From positions 1 to 10,801 of the forward strand of contig CAZDSS010000090.1 in assembly GCA_964508185.1 (NCBI GenBank): a stretch of DNA of 10,801 nucleotides. The letters are read 5' to 3'. Every line of letters begins with the position of its first letter. The first letter of the stretch is position 1. Shown here in pieces: positions 1-5,206 of the stretch. The translations under genes and the position numbers were made by a program. Under the pieces are notes generated by a model, which saw only the letters and a program-made list of their open reading frames with translations, was not told where the DNA came from and did no database searches. Source of the DNA: CAZDSS01 sp964508185 (GTDB taxonomy: Bacteria > Pseudomonadota > Alphaproteobacteria > Sphingomonadales > Govanellaceae).

Positions 1-345
1 GTCCAGGCGCTCGCCGAGGGCATCCATTTCGCCGAGTCGGCGGGGCTCGACCCCAATTCGGTGATCGAGGTGATCTCCAAGGGCGCGGCCCAGTCGTGGC
101 AGATGGAGAATCGCAGCGGCACCATGGCCGAGCGCCGCTTCGATTTCGGTTTCGCCGTGGACTGGATGCGCAAGGATCTTGCGATCGCGCTGGAAGAGGC
201 GCGGCGCAACGGCGCAAGGCTGCCGGTGACCGCCATCGTGGACCAGTTCTACAGCGACATCCAGGCCATGGGCGGCGGGCGCTGGGACACGTCGAGCCTC
301 ATCGCCCGCCAGGCCGCGAAACCGGCCGGGGCCAGGCAAGACTAG
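1..345 (+). CDS. 3-hydroxyisobutyrate dehydrogenase-family NAD(P)-dependent oxidoreductase, C-terminal part (5' end outside window)
   Basis: The reading frame is open from base 1 to the TAG at 343-345 and gives 114 residues, so the start and the N-terminal Rossmann domain lie upstream of the window. What is seen is the all-helical C-terminal domain of the beta-hydroxyacid dehydrogenase family (3-hydroxyisobutyrate, tartronate semialdehyde and related enzymes). It includes helix segments rich in A/E, a QSWQMENR stretch, and the segment FAVDWMRKDLAIALEEA, whose KDL..A pattern is typical of the family just before the last helices. Family members oxidise a beta-hydroxyacid using NAD(P)+ in the cytoplasm. 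The active-site lysine and the cofactor glycine motif are in the missing part, so the substrate cannot be judged. The next gene follows 79 bp later on the same strand, without an obvious terminator between them. Family assignment is firm; exact enzyme is not. Confidence 0.85.
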   Translation, partial: VQALAEGIHFAESAGLDPNSVIEVISKGAAQSWQMENRSGTMAERRFDFGFAVDWMRKDLAIALEEARRNGARLPVTAIVDQFYSDIQAMGGGRWDTSSLIARQAAKPAGARQD

Positions 346-424
346 ATCCGCAATTTCACGATCAATAGCTGGACAAAGGGCCGCCAGGGGGCTACACCCC
401 ATTCAAGTCTGAGGGAGCACCGCG

Positions 425-823
425 ATGACCGATCACGTAATGACCGAACGCCCGAGCTGGTGGACCGGCGTGATGCGCGGCCTTGGCCGCCACTGCCCGC
501 AATGCGGAACCGGCAAGGCCTTCCGCAGCTATCTCAAGATCGTGGACAGCTGCGAGCATTGCGGCGCGCAGCTGGGCGAGACCCGGGCCGACGACGCTCC
601 GCCCTATTTCACCATCTTCATCGTCGGCCATATCGTGGTGCCGCTCATGCTGGTGGTGGAGCGCCTCTACGCCCCGGCGAGCTGGGTCCATGCCGCGCTC
701 TGGCTGCCGCTCACCCTCGCGCTGACCGTCGCCATGCTGCCCTATGTGAAGGGCGGCGTCCTCGGCCTCATGTGGGGCTTCGGGGTGCGCGGCGACGAAT
801 CCTGCAAGGCGCAGGACAGCTAG
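425..823 (+). CDS. DUF983 family zinc-ribbon membrane protein
   Basis: This small inner-membrane protein has 132 residues. The N-terminal half carries two cysteine pairs, CPQC (Cys24, Cys27) and CEHC (Cys43, Cys46), which look like a zinc ribbon. They are followed by two hydrophobic segments at about 61-79 and 87-107 and a short C-terminal tail. This order and size match the DUF983 family, whose biochemical role is unknown. In many alphaproteobacteria DUF983 genes sit inside cytochrome c oxidase (cta/cox) operons, but here no oxidase subunit gene is adjacent; the only oxidase-related gene seen is the SCO1 homologue about 4.4 kb downstream. The ATG at 425 is preferred because GGGAG at 413-417 lies 7 nt upstream. 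The next in-frame ATG, at 440, has no better site. A strong hairpin follows the stop. Confidence 0.85.
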   Translation: MTDHVMTERPSWWTGVMRGLGRHCPQCGTGKAFRSYLKIVDSCEHCGAQLGETRADDAPPYFTIFIVGHIVVPLMLVVERLYAPASWVHAALWLPLTLALTVAMLPYVKGGVLGLMWGFGVRGDESCKAQDS

Positions 824-851
824 ACGCCGCAGGCTTTCCCGTAAACGACCA

Positions 852-885
852 GGGGCCGCCTCCCCGGGGGAGACGGCCCTTTCTC
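852..885 (+). terminator. Rho-independent terminator between convergent genes
   Basis: The outer stem GGGCCG (853-858) pairs with CGGCCC (874-879). The inner stem from 860 pairs CTCC with GGAG, leaving a small loop around 864-868 and one C/A mismatch at 859/873. The hairpin is followed directly by TTTCTC. It lies 29 bp after the DUF983 stop. The T-tract favours termination of plus-strand transcripts; the same hairpin could slow minus-strand transcripts from the methyltransferase gene, but there is no T-run on that side. Confidence 0.75.
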
Positions 886-901
886 GTGAGCGGCGCCGCG
901 T

Positions 902-1741
902 TCAGCCCTGCCGCTTGCGGAACTTGAGGGTCATGCGGTCGCTTTCGCCGATCGCGAGATATTTCTCGCGATCCTTGTCGCCGTGGCGGAGCGTCGGCGG
1001 CAGGGCCCAGACGCCGCCCTCGTGATCCTTGGTATCGCGCGGATTGGCGTTCACTTCCGACTTCTCCACGAGCTCGAACCCGGCGGCCTCGATGATGCGG
1101 ATCGCCTCCGCTTCGGATACGTAGCCGCTTTTCGCGGCGGCGTCGGGTGTTGCATTGGGGTCCGCGCGATGCTCCACCACGCCCAGGATTCCGCCGGGCT
1201 TCAGCGCCTTGTGGGCGGCGGCGATCACGGTCTCGAGCTGGCCGCGCATCATCCAGTTATGGAGATTGCGGAAGGTGAGCACCATGTCGGCGCTGCCCGC
1301 GGGGGCGATGTCCACCTTGTCCGGCGGGGCGAGCTCGGTGATCTCCACCCGGTCGTAGAGCTCGGGATCGGCCTTGAGCTTGGCGTCGAACGCCGCAAGG
1401 TTCTTCTTCAGATAGTCGCTGTCGGCATCCTGATCAAAGCCCGCGGCGATGTAGCGCCCCTCGTCGCGGAGGAAGGGCGCGAGGATTTCCGTGTACCAGC
1501 CGGTGGAGGGCCAGAGCTCCACCACCGTCATGTCGGGCCGGATTCCGAAGAAGGCAAGCGTCTCGACGGGATGTCGGGCGTCGTTCCGCGCCTTGTTCTC
1601 GGCGCTGCGGTGGTCGCCCGCGGCCAATGATTCGAGACGGGCGGCCACATCCTCGGCGGCCGCGGAAATCCCCGGAATCGTCACCGCGCAAGCCAGGACG
1701 GCCCCGCAGACAACCTGTTTCAGTCTGTGTGCAACCTGCAT
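902..1741 (-). CDS. Exported SAM-dependent methyltransferase-fold protein (COG4798 type)
   Basis: The product is 279 residues from the ATG at 1741. That start is chosen because GAGGAG lies 7 nt upstream. An in-frame ATG at 1765, adding 8 residues, has no ribosome site before it. Residues 1-28 form a signal peptide: basic start, hydrophobic core, and an AAA-ED junction for signal peptidase I. The body is a class I methyltransferase fold: the motif I region VVELWPSTGWYTEILAPFL (about 73-91), an acidic residue ending strand 2 (Asp103), FRNLHNW (157-163) and LKPGGILGVVEHR (180-192). These match predicted methyltransferases of the COG4798 group. The SAM-binding glycine loop is degenerate (P-S-T-G). 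Activity in the periplasm would be odd because SAM is cytoplasmic, so function is unknown. A lipobox at VLAC (Cys18) is a weaker alternative to normal cleavage. The gene is convergent with DUF983 and divergent from the hydrolase gene. Confidence 0.85.
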   Translation of the reverse strand: MQVAHRLKQVVCGAVLACAVTIPGISAAAEDVAARLESLAAGDHRSAENKARNDARHPVETLAFFGIRPDMTVVELWPSTGWYTEILAPFLRDEGRYIAAGFDQDADSDYLKKNLAAFDAKLKADPELYDRVEITELAPPDKVDIAPAGSADMVLTFRNLHNWMMRGQLETVIAAAHKALKPGGILGVVEHRADPNATPDAAAKSGYVSEAEAIRIIEAAGFELVEKSEVNANPRDTKDHEGGVWALPPTLRHGDKDREKYLAIGESDRMTLKFRKRQG

Positions 1742-2000
1742 CTCTCGTCTCCTCGTCGGTGTCATGGGGGGTTGAACCGACCCCGCATTAATCCTTTATT
1801 AGCAAAGAGGTTAACGCCTTTTGCCCGCGCATTGGGAATTTTTCGCTTGCCATGCCCGTGTCTTTTGCGGATTTTCTTTCCCGATCGGCCAGCCGGAACC
1901 TTCGAAATGGTTAACGAGTTCTGGTACGCAACTTGCTTCGAATCAAGAAGAGGAAACCCGCGGGTTCGTGGCAAACGAGCGTAGATGGAGAAGACAAGGG
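1742..2000. promoter_or_regulatory. AT-rich divergent control region (methyltransferase / SleB-type hydrolase)
   Basis: This 259-bp non-coding gap separates two divergent genes and is visibly richer in A+T than the flanking genes. It contains TTAA-N7-TTAG at 1788-1802, one base away from the CtrA full-site pattern TTAA-N7-TTAA. It also contains GTTAAC at 1810-1815 and 1910-1915. The latter is part of ATGGTTAA (1907-1914), the reverse complement of TTAACCAT, another CtrA-associated word. TTCGAA occurs twice, at 1901-1906 and 1937-1942. Near the methyltransferase start, GTCGGT (1755-1760) and ACCGAC (1776-1781) are an inverted pair that could fold in the 5' leader. I could not assign a convincing sigma70 promoter for either gene. 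That CtrA acts here is inference. Confidence 0.4.
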
Positions 2001-2684
2001 ATGGTTCGAGCATTCTGTTTGACGGGTCTTGCCGTCGGCGCGACCGTGGCGGGCCTTGCCGGAATCGCCGGAGTTCCCATGCATGACGGCGCCGCCGTCG
2101 CACGGAGCGCCGCGCATTCCGTGGTCCGGACCGATGCCGAACCCACCGCTTTCGAGACCGTTTCCTCCATGATCGGCCGGGTCCATCGCCTCACCGGCTA
2201 TGTCCGCAGCATCGCCGCCGACGCCAATGACCTGTCCCAGGAAGAGATAGCTGTATCGAAACAGTACAGGTGTCTCGCCCAGGCCGTCTATTTCGAGGCC
2301 CGGGGCGAGCCGGATGCCGGCAAGCATGCGGTGGCCCATGTGGTCCTCAACCGGCTGCGCGACGACCGTTATCCCAATACCATCTGCGGCGTGGTGTTCC
2401 AGAACCAGCATCTGCGCCATCGCTGCCAGTTCTCCTTCGCCTGCGACGGCCTGTCGGACACCCCCCGGGAAACCCAGGCCTGGCACCGCTCGCTGCAGGT
2501 GGCGCTTGAGGCCCTGACCGGGGCGAGCGAGGACATCACCCAAGCCTCCACCCATTTTCACACCCGCTATGTGGAGCCCGTCTGGGCTTCGCAGCTGAAG
2601 CCGACGGTTCAGGTAGGCGCCCACCTGTTCTATCAGGAGCCGCCGCGGGAAGAGCTGAGCCTCACCCTGAGCAATCCCGAGTAA
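2001..2684 (+). CDS. Cell wall hydrolase, SleB/CwlJ type (Hydrolase_2 domain)
   Basis: The product is 227 residues from the ATG at 2001, which has GGAG 10 nt upstream and AAGGG next to it. A longer form from GTG at 1968 is possible but its AGAGG is too far away. Residues 1-25 form an uncleaved or cleaved signal/anchor. The Hydrolase_2 domain occupies about 88-212. It begins CLAQAVYFEARGEP, where Glu99 in YFEARGE is the likely catalytic acid. It continues through the helix AVAHVVLNRL, CQFSFACDG (Cys142, Cys148) and a THFHTRYVEPVWA segment. This domain is the SleB spore-cortex lytic enzyme fold, and non-sporulating alphaproteobacteria carry it as a periplasmic peptidoglycan hydrolase, probably a lytic transglycosylase. 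The linker at 26-87 has no recognisable domain. The gene is divergent from the exported methyltransferase and is followed by an independent promoter, so it is probably monocistronic. Confidence 0.88.
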   Translation: MVRAFCLTGLAVGATVAGLAGIAGVPMHDGAAVARSAAHSVVRTDAEPTAFETVSSMIGRVHRLTGYVRSIAADANDLSQEEIAVSKQYRCLAQAVYFEARGEPDAGKHAVAHVVLNRLRDDRYPNTICGVVFQNQHLRHRCQFSFACDGLSDTPRETQAWHRSLQVALEALTGASEDITQASTHFHTRYVEPVWASQLKPTVQVGAHLFYQEPPREELSLTLSNPE

Positions 2685-2698
2685 GCGGGCGCTTTACC

Positions 2699-2727
2699 CT
2701 TACAGATGTGGCCGAGGATGCTATAAC
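2699..2727 (+). promoter_or_regulatory. Extended -10 promoter for the LOG-family gene
   Basis: CTTACA (2699-2704; 4 of 6 to the -35 consensus) and TATAAC (2722-2727; 5 of 6) are separated by 17 bp. The -10 is preceded by TGC, giving the TGn extended -10 motif. Transcription would start near 2734, leaving a leader of about 44 nt to the ATG at 2778. This suggests the gene is transcribed independently of the upstream hydrolase. Confidence 0.55.
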
Positions 2728-2777
2728 GCGGCAAGCTGCGGCGCGCCGCCCCTGCATCAATTCATGACCGGTCGAGT

Positions 2778-3602
2778 ATGAACGACAAGCCCGACAACAT
2801 TCCCCAGCCCATCAAGGCCTACAAGGACGAGCATTTCATCAACAGCCCCTCCGCGCGCGTCTTGCGCATCATCGCGGAGTATCTCGCTCCCAAGGAGCGC
2901 CTCGCCCTTCACGACATCAAGGACACCATCGTGTTCTTCGGCTCGGCCCGCATCAAGTCCGAGGAGGAGGCGAGAAGCGCCCTTGATGCGCTCAGGGAGA
3001 CCACGGGGCCGATTCTGGCCGCCGAACGGGCGCTGGAGATGTCCCGTTACTACGAAGCGACCCGGGAGCTTTCCCGCAGGCTTACCGAATGGTCGCTCGG
3101 CCTTCCCGGCGCCGAAGGCCGCTTCGTCGTCTGCTCCGGCGGGGGCCCCGGCATCATGGAAGCCACCAACCGCGGCGCGGCGGAAGCGGGCGGCAAGAGC
3201 GTCGGGCTCGGCATCTCGCTGCCCTTCGAGCAGTCAGGGAATCCCTACATCACCCCGGACCTCAACTTCCAGTTCCATTACTTCTTCATGCGGAAGTTCT
3301 GGTTCGCCTATGTGGCCAAGGCTTTCGTCGTCATGCCCGGCGGCTTCGGCACGCTCGATGAGCTGATGGAGATCCTGACCCTCATCCAGACCCGCAAGAT
3401 GACCAAGAAGGTGCCCATCGTCCTTTTCGGCACCCGGTTCTGGGACGAGGTCATCAGCTTCCCCTCCCTCGTCCGCTACGGCACCATCAGCCCCGAGGAC
3501 CTCAATCTCTTCCTCAAGACCGACAGCCTGGACGAGGCCTTCGACTACATCACCCACGCCCTCATGACCCACGCCTGGGACAAGCCCGGCGGCAGCATGT
3601 AG
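2778..3602 (+). CDS. LOG-family (TIGR00730-like) nucleotide 5'-monophosphate phosphoribohydrolase
   Basis: The product is 274 residues. The LOG-family Rossmann fold shows FFGSARI (53-59), SGGGPGIMEATNRGA (120-134), the helix FHYFFMRKFWF (166-176), and the defining motif PGGFGTLDE (187-195). Family enzymes cleave the N-glycosidic bond of nucleoside 5'-monophosphates, releasing a base and ribose 5-phosphate. Plant and actinobacterial members act on cytokinin ribotides; other bacterial members act on AMP or pyrimidine nucleotides. The motif's Arg/Gly/Thr/Glu residues are all present, so it should be active. It is longer than the common form of about 190 residues. An N-terminal extension of about 45 residues precedes the fold, and a helical insertion of about 60 residues (60-118) lies between the first strand and the glycine loop. 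The ribosome site is weak. A 124-bp gap to the next gene holds a separate promoter. Confidence 0.88.
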   Translation: MNDKPDNIPQPIKAYKDEHFINSPSARVLRIIAEYLAPKERLALHDIKDTIVFFGSARIKSEEEARSALDALRETTGPILAAERALEMSRYYEATRELSRRLTEWSLGLPGAEGRFVVCSGGGPGIMEATNRGAAEAGGKSVGLGISLPFEQSGNPYITPDLNFQFHYFFMRKFWFAYVAKAFVVMPGGFGTLDELMEILTLIQTRKMTKKVPIVLFGTRFWDEVISFPSLVRYGTISPEDLNLFLKTDSLDEAFDYITHALMTHAWDKPGGSM

Positions 3603-3641
3603 GAAATCCGCGGTTTTTTCCCGCTTTTCCCGCGAACTTTA

Positions 3642-3679
3642 TTGCAACGACCCCTCCGTTGTTAATAATTAACTAACGG
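3642..3679 (+). promoter_or_regulatory. Promoter with overlapping imperfect palindrome upstream of the BTLCP gene
   Basis: TTGCAA (3642-3647; 4 of 6) and AATAAT (3664-3669; 5 of 6) are spaced by 16 bp, predicting a start near 3676. The -10 lies in the middle of an imperfect palindrome: left arm CCGTTGTTAAT (3656-3666), centre A (3667), right arm ATTAACTAACGG (3668-3679), symmetric except for one extra T in the right arm. A repressor bound there would block the promoter. The same bases include TTAA-N7-CTAAC (3662-3677), one mismatch from the CtrA full-site pattern. The binding protein is unknown. Confidence 0.5.
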
Positions 3680-3726
3680 TCCTTTGAGAGACTGCCTGAT
3701 GACAAGGCAGCGCAAGGGGCCGGTAG

Positions 3727-4497
3727 ATGTTCGGCGGGATCTGGACAGTGTTGCGTAAACTGAAGGGCGGCAGAAGCCGCCATATGCTTTTGGGCGCGGT
3801 TTGCCTGACCCTCGCTATGGGAGCGGCGAACGGCGCCGGGCTTGCTGCGGCGCCCGCGGGCAGCGGCCTCCTCGGATTCGCGGAACGCCGGCACGAGGAT
3901 CTTTCGGCCTTCACCAAATGGGCCGACATGCTGAGCCGCCATCAATGGGAGGAAGACCATGCCGACCGGCCCCAGCCCTGCCGGGTGTCGGCGGATTTCA
4001 GCTGCCCGCGCGACCGCTGGCAGAACCTGATCCGGGAGCTTGAGGGCCGCCCGGTCGCCGAGCAGATCGCGGCGGTGGACGCCTTCTTCAACGCCGTTCC
4101 CTATGTGGAGGACGTCGCCAACTGGGGCGTGCCCGACTACTGGGCGACGCCGCGGGAGTTCCTGGAGCGCGGCGGCGACTGCGAGGATTATGCGATCGCC
4201 AAGTACTTCACCCTGAAGGCGCTGGGCGTCGATCCCGCAGCCATGCGGCTGATGGTGGTCGAAGACCTCAATCTCCGGATGCCGCACGCCGTGCTGGCGG
4301 TGCGTCTCGACGACGGCGTCGTCGTCCTCGACAACCAGGCGGCGCGGCCGATGAATGCCGCGACCGTCGATCGCTACCGGCCGATCTATTCCATCAATCA
4401 GGAAGCCTGGTGGCTGCACCGGGCGACCGACCCGGCCATCAGCCCGGCCGAGGGCAAGGCCGCCACGCGCGGCGTCACTGCGCCCCGGCGTCCCTGA
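3727..4497 (+). CDS. Periplasmic transglutaminase-like cysteine peptidase (BTLCP family, LapG-like)
   Basis: The product is 256 residues from the ATG at 3727, with AGGGG 7 nt upstream. Residues 1-43 form a long signal peptide: basic first 19, hydrophobic core 20-40. The mature part is the bacterial transglutaminase-like cysteine proteinase fold. Its likely triad is Cys152 (in GGDCEDYAIAKY), His187 (in MPHAVLAV) and Asp202 (in VVLDNQ), with spacings of 35 and 15 residues, close to those in LapG. Asp151, Glu153 and Asp154 around the cysteine correspond to the acidic residues that bind calcium in LapG. LapG is the periplasmic protease that releases the adhesin LapA and is inhibited by LapD. No adhesin or LapD-like gene is in this window, so the substrate is unknown and the lapG symbol is not used. 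Two further cysteines (85, 93) may form a disulfide. The 3' end overlaps the convergent ankyrin gene by 23 bp. Confidence 0.88.
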   Translation: MFGGIWTVLRKLKGGRSRHMLLGAVCLTLAMGAANGAGLAAAPAGSGLLGFAERRHEDLSAFTKWADMLSRHQWEEDHADRPQPCRVSADFSCPRDRWQNLIRELEGRPVAEQIAAVDAFFNAVPYVEDVANWGVPDYWATPREFLERGGDCEDYAIAKYFTLKALGVDPAAMRLMVVEDLNLRMPHAVLAVRLDDGVVVLDNQAARPMNAATVDRYRPIYSINQEAWWLHRATDPAISPAEGKAATRGVTAPRRP

Positions 4498-5044
4498 GGG
4501 TCTGGGCCACGGTGCGCTTGCGCGCGCGCTCCGCGTATTCGAGCGCGGTATGTCCCGTATTGTCCTGGATGTCGAGATCGGCGCGGGCGTCGATCAGGAG
4601 CTTCACCACGTCATCATGCCCGGCGCGCGCCGCCTTCATCAGCGCCGTCTCGCCGAAGCTGTCGCCGAGATTGGGATTGGCCCCGTAATAGAGCAGCACC
4701 GCCGTCGTCACCTTGTCGCCGATGGCCGCGGCCTTCATGAGGGCCGTTTCCTTGGCGTTGTTGGTGGCGTCCACATGGGCGCCCTGCTCGAGGAGGAACT
4801 TCACGACCGACGCCTGGCCCTGGGCCGCGGCGATATGGATCGCCGGGTTTCCGTCGTCGTCCCGGGCATTGACGTTGGCGCCCTTCAGGGCATTGCTCTT
4901 GATGCCGTAGACGTCGTTCTTCTTGAGCGCCTTCAGAAGCTCGAAGGTCGGCGAGAACTGGGCGACGGCCGGCAGGCTCGCGCCCATGCCGACGAGGACC
5001 GCCGCGGCGACCAACAGCGATTTGGTGAAAGCTCGTCTCTTCAT
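4475..5044 (-). CDS. Exported ankyrin-repeat protein with a twin-arginine signal
   Basis: The product is 189 residues from the ATG at 5044, chosen because GGAG lies 6 nt upstream; a TTG at 5050 directly abuts that site and is unlikely. The N-terminus MKRRAFTKSLL has a twin-arginine (Tat) motif, K-R-R-A-F-T-K. A hydrophobic core and an AVA-Q cleavage site (after residue 28) follow. The rest is ankyrin repeats: a degenerate one at 31-63, clear ones at 64-96, 97-129 and 130-162, and a partial cap at 163-189. They carry the usual G-x-T/P-A-L/I-H/M-x-A-A, LL..GA and N/D signatures. Ankyrin repeats bind other proteins; there is no catalytic domain. The protein is predicted to be periplasmic, with an unknown partner. 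It has its own promoter at 5151-5179 and overlaps the BTLCP gene tail-to-tail. Confidence 0.88.
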   Translation of the reverse strand: MKRRAFTKSLLVAAAVLVGMGASLPAVAQFSPTFELLKALKKNDVYGIKSNALKGANVNARDDDGNPAIHIAAAQGQASVVKFLLEQGAHVDATNNAKETALMKAAAIGDKVTTAVLLYYGANPNLGDSFGETALMKAARAGHDDVVKLLIDARADLDIQDNTGHTALEYAERARKRTVAQTLRDAGAQ

Positions 5045-5110
5045 CCCCAACTCCGTACCGGCCGAACATGAGGGGGCCCGGCCTGCGCCCCCGCCTGCGA
5101 CGAGGCGCGG

Positions 5111-5131
5111 AAACCTTGGGAACCAAGGCTT
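5111..5131. repeat. Inverted repeat in the ankyrin-gene leader
   Basis: CCTTGG (5114-5119) and CCAAGG (5123-5128) are perfect inverted arms around GAA. Past one mismatch the symmetry continues with AA (5111-5112) and TT (5130-5131). It lies about 13-33 nt downstream of the predicted minus-strand start and touches the proposed plus-strand -35. It could be an operator for one or both promoters, or a hairpin in the ankyrin mRNA leader. Confidence 0.5.
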
Positions 5132-5158
5132 CCCACCCGATGACCTTACCTATATAAA
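5130..5158 (+). promoter_or_regulatory. Probable promoter of the SCO1 operon
   Basis: TTCCCA (5130-5135; 4 of 6) and TATAAA (5153-5158; 5 of 6) are 17 bp apart, predicting a start near 5165 and a leader of about 42 nt before the ATG at 5207. The -10 overlaps the -10 of the opposing ankyrin promoter. Confidence 0.5.
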
Positions 5159-5179
5159 AGCTTGGACACGGATTGACAA
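5151..5179 (-). promoter_or_regulatory. Sigma70-type promoter of the ankyrin-repeat gene
   Basis: Read on the minus strand, TTGTCA (5179-5174; 5 of 6) and TATATA (5156-5151; 5 of 6) are exactly 17 bp apart. The start would be near 5144, giving a leader of about 100 nt to the ATG at 5044. This is the best promoter match in the window. Confidence 0.65.
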
Positions 5180-5206
5180 ATGTAACCGGGAACCCTCACA
5201 GCCGAC

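Noticed and set aside
381..405. GGGG-CTACA-CCCC as a terminator after the dehydrogenase gene
   Set aside because: Four-base-pair stem with no T-tract, and it lies just before the DUF983 ribosome binding site.
1895..1920. GGAAC-N17-AGTT as an EcfG general stress promoter for the hydrolase gene
   Set aside because: The -10 half should be CGTT; AGTT is off at one of four bases and the start would overlap the TTCGAA dyad. Too weak to list.
3609..3635. CGCGG and CCGCG around T-rich DNA after the LOG gene as a terminator
   Set aside because: The T-run would be inside the loop and the five-base stem is not followed by T residues.
5173..5201. Perfect TTGACA at 5173-5178 as the -35 of SCO1
   Set aside because: The hexamer 17 bp downstream is TCACAG, not a -10, and the start would lie at or inside the SCO1 start codon.
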